DNA from: Achromobacter spanius
Lineage (GTDB): Bacteria; Pseudomonadota; Gammaproteobacteria; Burkholderiales; Burkholderiaceae_B
Length of the DNA stretch: 64,000 nt
Assembly: GCF_003994415.1 (NCBI RefSeq)
Contig: NZ_CP034689.1
Coordinates: 4,774,001 to 4,838,000 of the forward strand
Direction of reading: 5' to 3'
Position numbers and translations under genes: made by a program. Shown piece after piece: positions 40,743 to 48,266 of the stretch. Below the pieces are notes generated by a model, which made no database searches, had not been told where the DNA came from, and saw only the letters and a program-made list of their open reading frames with translations. Every line of letters begins with the position of its first letter. Position 1 is the first letter of the stretch.

Positions 40743-41165
40743 ATGAACGCCGTGCCGCAAGACAAACTGATTACCGCCCTGGACCACGCCCGCCTGCTGG
40801 GCATGATCACGCGCCCCGCCACCGCCGCCACCTTGCCGCGCGATGCCGTGGACGCCGCGCAAGAACTGCTGGATTCGGCGCCCATCATCGCTATCGAGGA
40901 AGTTACCCCGGACATCATCACGATGCGCTCGCGGGTGCGCTTGCTGAACGACAAGGGCGATGAAATGGTCGTCACGCTGTGCTATCCGGCCGACGCCAAC
41001 CTGGCCCAAGGCCAGGTATCGGTGATGTCGCCGCTGGGCTTGAGCCTGATTGGCTCGCGCACGGGCCAGCTTGTCACCTGGACCGCGCCCAACCAGACCG
41101 AGCACTCCGCCCGCATCGAAGAAATTCTGTATCAGCCCGAAGCGGCGGGCGACACCACGGCCTGA
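40743..41165 (+). CDS. rnk: Nucleoside diphosphate kinase regulator (Rnk), GreA/GreB C-terminal family
   Basis: A 140-residue Rnk. The short N-terminal helical part is followed by the FKBP-like GreA/GreB C-terminal domain with VRLLNDKGDEMVVTLCYPADANL, QVSVMSPLGLSLIGSRTGQLVTW and a final RIEEILYQPEA. Rnk binds RNA polymerase near the secondary channel and affects nucleoside diphosphate kinase and alginate-related phenotypes in Pseudomonas. It lacks the long coiled coil of GreA, so it does not cleave transcripts. It is monocistronic with an unusual leader hairpin and is convergent with pcaG. Confidence 0.92.
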   Translation: MNAVPQDKLITALDHARLLGMITRPATAATLPRDAVDAAQELLDSAPIIAIEEVTPDIITMRSRVRLLNDKGDEMVVTLCYPADANLAQGQVSVMSPLGLSLIGSRTGQLVTWTAPNQTEHSARIEEILYQPEAAGDTTA

Positions 41166-41219
41166 CGCGCCGGGCTGAAGCCCCAGGCTGACGTACCGGC
41201 CTGAACCATCCGCTTGACG

Positions 41220-41257
41220 CCTCGGGCGCCCCGTGCAAACGCACGCGGCGCCCGAGG
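41220..41257. terminator. Bidirectional hairpin between rnk and pcaG
   Basis: CCTCGGGCGCC (41220-41230) pairs with GGCGCCCGAGG (41247-41257); the 16-base middle contains GTGC/GCAC for further pairing. It lies between two converging stop codons. There is no long T tract on either strand. Confidence 0.65.
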
Positions 41258-41281
41258 TTCGTAGCGCGCTAGCGCTAGACG

Positions 41282-41887
41282 CTACAGATCAAAGAACACG
41301 GTTTCGTAGGGCCCCTGCATGTGCACATCAAAGCGGTAGATCACGTCGCCGCCGCGCACGGTCCTGCGCGCCACCAGCGAGTGGCGCCTTGCCGCGGGCA
41401 CGGAATTCATTACCGCGTCGGCCGCGTTCGCCTCGCCTTCATCGTCGAAGTACACCCGCGTGTAAACATGCAGCAATAGCCCACGCATGGTCACGATCAT
41501 GTCAATGTGCGGCGCTTCGCCCGGCGCTTGCGGCCCGGGCTTGACCGTATCGAACGTATAGCGGCAGCCGGGGTCCGTGCCGGTGCCGCAGCGGCCAAAT
41601 CCCAGAAACCCCATGGCCGATGCCTCGTACACATTGCGCGGGCAACGCCCCTGGCCGTCCACCTGCGATATCTCGACCAATGCGTCAGGAATCGGCACGC
41701 CGTCGCCGTCCAGCACGCGGCCTTGCAAGCGGATGCGCTGACCGCGCGCCTCGTCGCCCGCCAGCACGGTATCAAACGGCTGATCGAAGTCGTAGCCATA
41801 TTGCGCTGCCGTCAGGCCAAACGCGAAATACGGCCCCACCGTTTGCGACGGCGTCTGTCCGAAGTTGTCTTGCAGACCCTGCATCAT
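41282..41887 (-). CDS. pcaG: Protocatechuate 3,4-dioxygenase alpha subunit
   Basis: A 201-residue alpha subunit of the iron(III) ring-cleaving dioxygenase. It has the family start QTPSQTVGPYFAFGL, the GRVLDGDGVPIPDALVEI strand pair, RYTFDTVKPG, and HIDMIVTMRGLL where the beta subunit has its iron His residues; the alpha chain has a degenerate site. With PcaH it converts protocatechuate to beta-carboxy-cis,cis-muconate. Two adjacent ATGs open the frame. It follows pcaH by ten bases. The later enzymes of the beta-ketoadipate pathway are not in the window. Confidence 0.94.
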   Translation of the reverse strand: MMQGLQDNFGQTPSQTVGPYFAFGLTAAQYGYDFDQPFDTVLAGDEARGQRIRLQGRVLDGDGVPIPDALVEISQVDGQGRCPRNVYEASAMGFLGFGRCGTGTDPGCRYTFDTVKPGPQAPGEAPHIDMIVTMRGLLLHVYTRVYFDDEGEANAADAVMNSVPAARRHSLVARRTVRGGDVIYRFDVHMQGPYETVFFDL

Positions 41888-41897
41888 GGTGTCTGTC

Positions 41898-42629
41898 CTA
41901 TGAGTGGTGTTCGAAGGGCGTCTGGACCGCGCCGCGCAACACGATGTCGAACTGATATCCCAGCGCGATACCCGCTTGCGTCAGGTCCAGGCTGAAATCC
42001 GCCACCAGGCGGCTGCGCGCCTCGGCGGGCGTGCCCAGGTAGACCGGGTCATAGGCAAGCAGCGGGTCGCCCGGAAAGTACATCTGCGTCACCAGCCGGC
42101 TGGCAAAGTGGCGGCCGAACAGCGACAAATGAATGTGCTGGGGCCGCCATGCGTTGGGGTGGTTGCCCCAGGGATAGGCGCCAGGCTTGATGGTCACGAA
42201 TCGGTAGCGGCCGTCGGCATCCGTCAGGCACCGGCCCGCGCCCAGGAAGTTGGGATCCAGCGGCGCGTTGTGCCGGTCTGCCTTGTGCACATAGCGGCCA
42301 GCGGCATTGGCCTGCCAGATTTCAATCAGCGTGTGCGGCACGGGTCGGCCCTGATCATCCAGCACGCGCCCGGCCAGCACCATGCGTTCGCCGATGGGTT
42401 CGCCATTGCGGCGCGCGTTGCGTGTCAGGTCGTGGTCGCGCTTGCCGACGCACTCGTGGCCATAGACGGGCTGGCGCATTTCGCCCAGCGCCGCCTTCAG
42501 GGGCACCAAAGGCAGCATGGGGCTGCGCCGCGCGGTCGATTGATAGGCTTCGCAGCGGTAAGGTGGGTGACTCTGCCAATCGCGCGTGGACAGGATCGCG
42601 ACGGAATCTTCGGTATTTGCCATGGTCAT
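41898..42629 (-). CDS. pcaH: Protocatechuate 3,4-dioxygenase beta subunit
   Basis: A 243-residue catalytic subunit. The N-terminal helical domain (YQSTARRSPMLPLVPLK) precedes the sandwich with GRVLDDQGRPVPHTLIEIWQANAAGRY. Iron ligands are visible: a Tyr in AAGRYVHK, a Tyr in KPGAYPWGN, and the two His of WRPQHIHLSLFG. The start at 42629 overlaps the stop of the carrier gene in an ATGA; a second ATG lies six bases on. It is normal in length. Placement behind pobA and a carrier gene shows that protocatechuate is made from 4-hydroxybenzoate by this operon. Confidence 0.95.
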   Translation of the reverse strand: MTMANTEDSVAILSTRDWQSHPPYRCEAYQSTARRSPMLPLVPLKAALGEMRQPVYGHECVGKRDHDLTRNARRNGEPIGERMVLAGRVLDDQGRPVPHTLIEIWQANAAGRYVHKADRHNAPLDPNFLGAGRCLTDADGRYRFVTIKPGAYPWGNHPNAWRPQHIHLSLFGRHFASRLVTQMYFPGDPLLAYDPVYLGTPAEARSRLVADFSLDLTQAGIALGYQFDIVLRGAVQTPFEHHS

Positions 42630-44038
42630 GTCCCATCCAATTGACGGGCCTGCCGCTGGCCGGGAAAGTGGCGGCGCACCGACAGCAGGGCAATCAAGGC
42701 AAACACCATGACCGTACCCAACAGCGTCAGGTAGCCTTGCGCGCCCCACAGCGTAATGACCGAGGCTCCCACGAAAGCGCTGAGGATGGCGCCCAGGCGG
42801 CCGAAAGCCAGCGCGCCCGCGGTGCCGGTGGCACGCACGCCGGTGGAATACACGTAGGCGCACAGCGCATACATGGTGGACTGCACGGCGTTGACGAACA
42901 GCCCATGCACGCCAAAGCCGAACACCAGCAACGAGGCACTCTTCCTCACATCCACCAACAGCATCAGGAAGGCGCTGCCTAGCGCGCCCACGCAGCAGAT
43001 GGCAAGCGGCACGCGTGAGCCCCAGCGCGTCATGGCGACCGCGCACACCAAGGCGCCGACCACGCCCCCCAGGTTGTAGGCGGTCAGGCCCGACCCCGCC
43101 ACCGACAGCGGCAAGCCTTCCGAACTGAGCATGGTGGGCAGCCAACTGAATGCGCTGTACACCGCCGTCAGGCACATGAAGAACGCCACCCAGATGGCAA
43201 TGGTGTCGAAACGATAGTTGCTGGCGAACAAGGCCCGCACGCCGCCCTGCTGTTTTGACGTCTGTTTTTCCACGGCCTGCTCGACCGCGTCCGTATAGCG
43301 CACGCCTTCAGGCATGGGACGCCCCATGCGACCCAGCAGCTTGCTCAGCTCCTTCCAGCGTTCGGGTCGGCGCGCCAGGAAACGCGGTGATTCCGGCAGT
43401 GCGGCCATCAACGCAAACCCCAGCAAGATGGCCAAGGCGCCGCCGATGAAGAACGACGCGCGCCAGCCATACAGCGGCAAAACATGGCCCGAGAAGAAAC
43501 CCGCCAGCATGCCGCCCAGGGGCACGCACACGATGGTGGCGGTCACCGCCAGCGTACGTCGGCACGCCGGTGTGAATTCAGCGGTCATGGTGGTGGAACT
43601 GGGCAGCGCGCCGCCGATGCCCAGGCCCGCAATGAAGCGCAACACGGCCACGCTCAGCGCGTCGGGGGCCAGCCCGATCGCGCAAGTGGCCGTGCCGAAC
43701 ACGAAGACGCTGACAATTACCGCCATGCGCCGTCCGTAGCGGTCGGCGAAGAGGCCGGCCGAGGCGCTGCCGATGGCCATTCCGATCAGGCCTGACGCCA
43801 CCGCGGGCGCGAACGCTTCGCGCGTGATGCCCCATTCCTGGATCATCATGGGAATGGCGAAGCCGATCAATTGACCATCAAAGCCATCCACGACGATCGA
43901 CAGGGCCGCCAGCATCACCACCCATTTCTGCATGCTCGTGAAGGGGCCCTCGTCCAGCAAGGCGCCCACATCGGCGCTGCCGCGCTGGGATGCCGCTGTG
44001 GGTGCCGACGCCGCGTTGTTCGGGGAAGTCCAGGTCAT
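42626..44038 (-). CDS. MFS transporter, aromatic acid:H+ symporter family
   Basis: A 470-residue major-facilitator carrier with 12 predicted membrane helices. TM1 has the VDGFDGQLIGFAIPMM motif, the DGxD signature of aromatic-acid carriers of the PcaK/BenK type; the loop between TM2 and TM3 has GLFADRYGRRMAV, and a central cytoplasmic loop lies at about residues 210-260 (GRPMPEGVRYTDAVEQAVEK). It probably imports 4-hydroxybenzoate, benzoylformate or protocatechuate. The start at 44038 has GGAG upstream; an earlier in-frame ATG adds 21 residues overlapping the pobA end. It is coupled by ATGA to pcaH. Confidence 0.9.
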   Translation of the reverse strand: MTWTSPNNAASAPTAASQRGSADVGALLDEGPFTSMQKWVVMLAALSIVVDGFDGQLIGFAIPMMIQEWGITREAFAPAVASGLIGMAIGSASAGLFADRYGRRMAVIVSVFVFGTATCAIGLAPDALSVAVLRFIAGLGIGGALPSSTTMTAEFTPACRRTLAVTATIVCVPLGGMLAGFFSGHVLPLYGWRASFFIGGALAILLGFALMAALPESPRFLARRPERWKELSKLLGRMGRPMPEGVRYTDAVEQAVEKQTSKQQGGVRALFASNYRFDTIAIWVAFFMCLTAVYSAFSWLPTMLSSEGLPLSVAGSGLTAYNLGGVVGALVCAVAMTRWGSRVPLAICCVGALGSAFLMLLVDVRKSASLLVFGFGVHGLFVNAVQSTMYALCAYVYSTGVRATGTAGALAFGRLGAILSAFVGASVITLWGAQGYLTLLGTVMVFALIALLSVRRHFPGQRQARQLDGT

Positions 44039-44066
44039 GTCATTTATCTCCGGTAACTTTCGCGCT

Positions 44067-45266
44067 TCAATCCCAGAGCGGCCCCACGGGCAGCCCCACA
44101 TAGTTCTCCGCCAGCGCGGTGCAAGCCGCGCGCGAGCCGATCAGGTAATCGAGTTCGGCGTCCTGCAGCTTGCGGGCAAAGGCATCGGCGCCTGGCGCGC
44201 GGTGCAGCAACGAGGTCATCCACCATGAAAACCGCTGTGCCCGCCAAACGCAGCGCAGCGCCGTGGCGCTGTAGGTGCAAAGCAGGTCTTCGCCGCCTTG
44301 TCGGTAGAACCGCGCGAAGGCGCGCGACAGCAGGCGCGCATCGGACATCGCCAGGTTCAGGCCCTTGGCGCCCGTGGGTGGCACCATATGGGCCGCGTCG
44401 CCCGCCAGGAACAGCCGGCCGTGCCGCATCGGTTCGGTCACGCGGCTGCGCATGCCGATCACGGTCTTGTCGAAGATGGCGCCCTCTTTCGGCAGCCAGC
44501 CGTCACGGGTGGCCAACCGGGCACGCAGCGTGGACCAGATGCGGTCGTCGGACCAGTCGCCGGCTTGGTCCTGGGGGTCGCATTGCAGGTACATGCGCTG
44601 CACCTCGCGCGACCGCGTGCTGACCAGCGCAAAACCATCGTCGCCCAAGGCGTAGATCAATTCGTTGGAGGATGGCGGAGCCTTGCACAGCATGCCCAGC
44701 CATCCGTAGGGGTAGCGGCGTTCAGCCGTTTGCAGCGCCTGCGGGGCGATGGTGGCGCGGCTGACACCGTGCGTGCCGTCGCAACCCACGATGAAATCCG
44801 CCTGCACGGTTTGGCGCTCGCCGCCGGCGCCATTCTGATCGCCGTATCGCACGGTGGGCCGCAACGAGGCCAGGTCGTGCAGGCTGACGTTGGCAACGTC
44901 AAAGCGCAAATCGCCGCCCGTGGCCAGCCGCGCATCCACCAGATCCTTGATGACTTCGTGTTGCGCATAGACCATCACGGCGCGGCCGCCAGTCAGTTCA
45001 ACAAAGTCAATGCGCCGGTCGAGGCCGCCCACGCGCAGCACGGTCCCTTCGTGCCGGAACCCCTCTCGGCGCATCCGGTCGCCCAGGCCAGCTTCGCACA
45101 TCAGGTCGACCGTGCCCTGCTCCAGCACTCCCGCACGGATGGTGGCGCAGATGGCGTCGCGGCTGCGGCGTTCCAGCACCACGGATGCAATGCCCTGCAA
45201 GTGCAGCAAATGCGACAACATCAGCCCAGCTGGGCCGGCCCCTATGATTGCAACCTGAGTGCGCAT
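44067..45266 (-). CDS. pobA: 4-hydroxybenzoate 3-monooxygenase
   Basis: A 399-residue flavoprotein hydroxylase that turns 4-hydroxybenzoate into protocatechuate with NADPH and oxygen. FAD motifs are VAIIGAGPAGLMLSHLLH at the N-terminus, CDGTHGVSR near residue 160 and LAGDAAHMVPPTGAKGLNLAMSD near 285. RAGVLEQGTVDLM and YAQHEVIKDLVDARL are PobA-typical. Length agrees with the Pseudomonas enzyme (394). It starts 40 bases after the truncated aldehyde dehydrogenase remnant, whose stop is in the former intergenic spacing, so pobA still lies in the mdlC transcript. Confidence 0.94.
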   Translation of the reverse strand: MRTQVAIIGAGPAGLMLSHLLHLQGIASVVLERRSRDAICATIRAGVLEQGTVDLMCEAGLGDRMRREGFRHEGTVLRVGGLDRRIDFVELTGGRAVMVYAQHEVIKDLVDARLATGGDLRFDVANVSLHDLASLRPTVRYGDQNGAGGERQTVQADFIVGCDGTHGVSRATIAPQALQTAERRYPYGWLGMLCKAPPSSNELIYALGDDGFALVSTRSREVQRMYLQCDPQDQAGDWSDDRIWSTLRARLATRDGWLPKEGAIFDKTVIGMRSRVTEPMRHGRLFLAGDAAHMVPPTGAKGLNLAMSDARLLSRAFARFYRQGGEDLLCTYSATALRCVWRAQRFSWWMTSLLHRAPGADAFARKLQDAELDYLIGSRAACTALAENYVGLPVGPLWD

Positions 45267-45306
45267 GCACGGCCTCTACTCTTGAAAGATGCTGGGCGTC
45301 GTCCCG

Positions 45307-45427
45307 TCAGAACGGATAGTCGCGCGCAGTGGTCTGCACCGTGATCCAGCCTTGAGCACCCCGGTATTGCCGCGGCCAGCGGCTTTCCGTTGATCAATAG
45401 CGATACCTGCATGGCAGACACGGGCAT
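45307..45427 (-). pseudogene. Internally deleted aldehyde dehydrogenase (5' and 3' ends only)
   Basis: Between mdlC and pobA is a scar with an intact gene start and an intact gene end. An ATG (45427, with AAGGA upstream) opens MPVSAMQVSLLINGKPLAAA, the usual beginning of a benzaldehyde/vanillin-type aldehyde dehydrogenase. About 67 bases on, one frame over, the sequence reads GWITVQTTARDYPF and stops; RWITVQ...YPF is the usual end of the same family. The middle, about 1.3-1.4 kb in a normal gene, is missing, and the join shifts frame. The product would be nonfunctional. An intact copy would have oxidised the aldehyde made by MdlC. The family assignment is from recall of these ends. Confidence 0.72.
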
Positions 45428-45463
45428 GATGAGGGTTCCTTGGAATTGCGGCGCGCCGCATGC

Positions 45464-47110
45464 TCAGGCCACCCGCACTTCAACCAGATTGGGGCTGCCG
45501 CTGGCCAAGGCTTCGGCCAGCACCCCACCCAGGCGTGATGCGTCGGAGACACGCACGCCGGGGCATCCCAGCCCCGTGGCGAGCGCGACGAAGTCGATGC
45601 CCGGCAAGTCGGTTCCCATGACCTTGTCTTGCGGGCCAAAACCGAATGCCGGAGCGAAGTCCTGCAGGGCGGCGTAGCGGCGGTTGTTCAAGATGACGAA
45701 GGTGATGGGCAGCTTGTGCTGGCTGGCGCTCCAGAGCGCCTGGATCGAATACAGGCTGGAGCCATCGCCAAACAGGCCGATGACACGCCGGCCGGGCTTG
45801 GCCAGCGCCACGCCCACGGCCGCGGGCATGCCGTAGCCCAGCCCGCCGCTGTCCATGGTGTAGAAGGTTTCGCTGCGAACGTGGGGCAGATAATCCTGCA
45901 TGACCGGCCGGGCGCTGGGGGCTTCTTCAACCACGATGTCGGCGGGGTCGCGCAAGATGGCCAGGGTCTGCATCACGAACGCCACCGACATGGGCGACGA
46001 GGCCTCGACCGGCGCGCACGATTCGCGCCGCGCCGGCAAGGGCCGCATGCACGGCGCCGGCCGCGCCAGCAGGTCTTGCAGGCAAAGCCGGATGCTGCCT
46101 ACCGCCGCCAGGCCCGCGGGCGCCCAGGCGGCGGTGTCCGGGTCGTCCGTCAGAAGGCAAAGTTCGGCGCCGTCCGGCACATGCGGCCCGGCCCCGTCCA
46201 CGTGATACGTAAATGCCGGCGCCCCCACAACCAGAATCAGGTCATGGCCCGCCAACCGGCTGACGATGCCTTCCCGCTCGGCGGGCAGGAACCCTGCGAA
46301 CAGGCGGTGGCGTTCCGGGAAGCTGCAGCGGCCCGACATGGGCGCGGCCCAGACGCGCGCGCCGTGCGATTCGGCCAGCGCCACGATCTCGATCCAGGCG
46401 CCATCGCGGTCCACCGCGGGGCCCACCACCAGCACGGGCCGTCGGCAGGCGTCCAGCAAGGCGCCGATACGCCCGATGGATTCGGGTTGTGGGCGCAGCG
46501 CGGTGCTGACGCAGCGCCGGGCAAGCGGTGGCGACAGCGCGTCCCAATCATCGACCGGCACCGATACCAGCACGGGGCCGCGCGGCGGCATCATCGCCAG
46601 GTAATAGGCGCGCGCAATGGCCAAGGGCACGTCTTCGGCGCGCGCGGGTTCGGCGCTCCATTTGACGTAAGGCCTGGGCAGATCGGCCGCGTGGCTGGAT
46701 GACAAAAAGGGATCAAACGGCAGAATGCCACGCGCCTGCTGTCCCGCCACCACAACCATGGGCGTGCGGTTCTTGTAGGCCGTGAACAGGTTGCCCATGG
46801 CATTGCCCACGCCCGCCGCCGAATGCAGGTTGACCAGGGACGCGTTGCGCGTGGCCTGCGCATAGCCGTCCGCCATGCCCACCACACTGGCTTCCTGCAG
46901 GCCCAGCACGTAGCGGAAGTCGTCGGGAAAGCTACGGAACATGGGCAGTTCGGTGGATCCGGGGTTGGCGAACACCGACGTCATGCCAACGCGGCGCATC
47001 AGGTCGTAGACGGCGTCTCGGACAGTCAGCGCGGGCGCGGGCAGCGACGCGGCGGCGAGGCCGTCGGCCGCATCAAGCGGGTCCAATAAACCAAAGGCGG
47101 ATCCGGTCAT
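45464..47110 (-). CDS. mdlC: Benzoylformate decarboxylase
   Basis: A 548-residue thiamine-diphosphate enzyme. The N-terminal domain has FANPGSTELPMF with the cofactor-activating Glu, and NLHSAAGVGNAMGNLF with the active-site His; a further His lies in FTYHVDGAG, as in Pseudomonas benzoylformate decarboxylase. The C-terminal domain has the ThDP motif from GDGSSLYSIQAL to ILNNRRYAAL. It decarboxylates benzoylformate or its 4-hydroxy form to the aldehyde. An extra 25-30 residues precede the usual start. Being first in an operon with pobA and pcaHG, the 4-hydroxy substrate is the more logical one. No dedicated aldehyde dehydrogenase survives downstream. Confidence 0.9.
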   Translation of the reverse strand: MTGSAFGLLDPLDAADGLAAASLPAPALTVRDAVYDLMRRVGMTSVFANPGSTELPMFRSFPDDFRYVLGLQEASVVGMADGYAQATRNASLVNLHSAAGVGNAMGNLFTAYKNRTPMVVVAGQQARGILPFDPFLSSSHAADLPRPYVKWSAEPARAEDVPLAIARAYYLAMMPPRGPVLVSVPVDDWDALSPPLARRCVSTALRPQPESIGRIGALLDACRRPVLVVGPAVDRDGAWIEIVALAESHGARVWAAPMSGRCSFPERHRLFAGFLPAEREGIVSRLAGHDLILVVGAPAFTYHVDGAGPHVPDGAELCLLTDDPDTAAWAPAGLAAVGSIRLCLQDLLARPAPCMRPLPARRESCAPVEASSPMSVAFVMQTLAILRDPADIVVEEAPSARPVMQDYLPHVRSETFYTMDSGGLGYGMPAAVGVALAKPGRRVIGLFGDGSSLYSIQALWSASQHKLPITFVILNNRRYAALQDFAPAFGFGPQDKVMGTDLPGIDFVALATGLGCPGVRVSDASRLGGVLAEALASGSPNLVEVRVA

Positions 47111-47121
47111 GGCTCAGGTCC

Positions 47122-47264
47122 TTGCGGTGGAGTTGTCGGGATGTTGCGGTGAATCGGCAGGGGAGCCGCCGTGTCGTTGCGATGTGCTTGGAATGGGGTT
47201 GCGAGGGGGTTGCGATGTAGTTGCTGTGTAGTTGCTAGGTATTCGATAAGTAGTTGCCGCGCCG
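47122..47264. repeat. 11-bp phased tandem array (13 degenerate units)
   Basis: Reading in steps of 11 from 47122, TTG begins units at 47122, 47133, 47144, 47177, 47188, 47199, 47210, 47221, 47232 and 47254; the units at 47155, 47166 and 47243 are decayed. The consensus is near TTGCGATGTAG. The array fills most of the gap between mdlC and the divergent LysR gene and reaches the mdlC ribosome site. One unit is about one helical turn, so every copy faces the same side of the DNA. Confidence 0.85.
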
Positions 47265-47346
47265 CGGACAAAGAGGACGGCAGAGTGTCGCCCCCCCTGG
47301 CAGACTTGAGAATTGAAATATCGAGACAAAGTCATTACGCTTTGGC

Positions 47347-48258
47347 ATGCCATTCGATCTTCACCAATTGGCGGCATTCAACGCAGTCGTTGCGGCCGGC
47401 AGTCTTGGCCGTGCCGCCGACACCATGCACGTCACGCAGTCCGCGCTAAGCCGCATCGTCCGCCGGCTTGAAATCCACGTTGGCGCGCCCTTGTTCGAAC
47501 GGCATTCCAAAGGCATGCAACTGACCGACATCGGTCTGGCGCTGTTGCCGCACGCCACCGCGCTGCTGCGCGACGCCGAAGGCGCCAAAGAAGAAATCCG
47601 CGCACTGCTGGGCCTGGCCAAGGGCACGATCCGCGTAGGCGCGGTGGGCAGCATCGCCTGCCAGATCCTGCCCACCGCGCTGACCCAGACCTGCCGGCGC
47701 TGGCCGATGCTGCAGGTGGAAGTGGTGGAAGGCGTATGGGACCGGCTGGCCAGCGCCTTGCTGTCGCGCGAGATCGATCTGGCGCTGGGCGCCCACACCG
47801 ACGACAGCGACGAAATCATCTCGGTGCCGGATTGCTGTTGGGAAGACACCAGCTACGTGGTGGCGGCCACGGGCCATCCGCTGCGCGCGCGCCAAGCGCT
47901 CAAGCTGGCCGATACCTTGGCGCATAAGTGGGCCATGATGCCGCGCGGCACCGGGCCGTTCGAACACATGAAGGCGCTGTTCACGCGGCATCGGCTGCCC
48001 ACGCCCGAAGTCACGGTGGAAACGCGGTCCATCACGGTGCTGAAGAACCTGATCGCGCATTCGGATTTTCTGGGTTGGATGCCCGAACCCATGTACTACG
48101 CCGAGCAGCGCGCCGGCCTGCTTGACCGCTTGCCCATTCCGGGCGCGTGCGACACACGCATGCTGACGGCGTTTCGGCGCAGCCACGGCTTGCTGCCGCT
48201 GCCAGCCGCCAAGTTGCTGAACGAACTGCGCCGCCTGGCCACCCACCGATCCCAGTGA
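47347..48258 (+). CDS. LysR family transcriptional regulator
   Basis: A 303-residue LysR regulator. The N-terminal winged helix has LHQLAAFNAVVAAGSLGRAADTMHVTQSALSRIVRRLE, given here as its two parts AAFNAVVAAGSLGRAA and VTQSALSRIVRRLE. The effector domain starts near residue 93 with IRVGAVGSIACQILPTAL. It is divergent from the mdlC-pobA-pcaHG operon, the standard layout for a regulator that responds to a pathway intermediate. The gap contains the 11-bp phased array where a LysR tetramer would be expected to bind. Confidence 0.92.
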   Translation: MPFDLHQLAAFNAVVAAGSLGRAADTMHVTQSALSRIVRRLEIHVGAPLFERHSKGMQLTDIGLALLPHATALLRDAEGAKEEIRALLGLAKGTIRVGAVGSIACQILPTALTQTCRRWPMLQVEVVEGVWDRLASALLSREIDLALGAHTDDSDEIISVPDCCWEDTSYVVAATGHPLRARQALKLADTLAHKWAMMPRGTGPFEHMKALFTRHRLPTPEVTVETRSITVLKNLIAHSDFLGWMPEPMYYAEQRAGLLDRLPIPGACDTRMLTAFRRSHGLLPLPAAKLLNELRRLATHRSQ

Positions 48259-48266
48259 ATGGCCCC

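Noticed and set aside
47122..47264. Possible CRISPR array
   Set aside because: Units are 11 bases with no spacers and no cas genes nearby; it is a tandem array.
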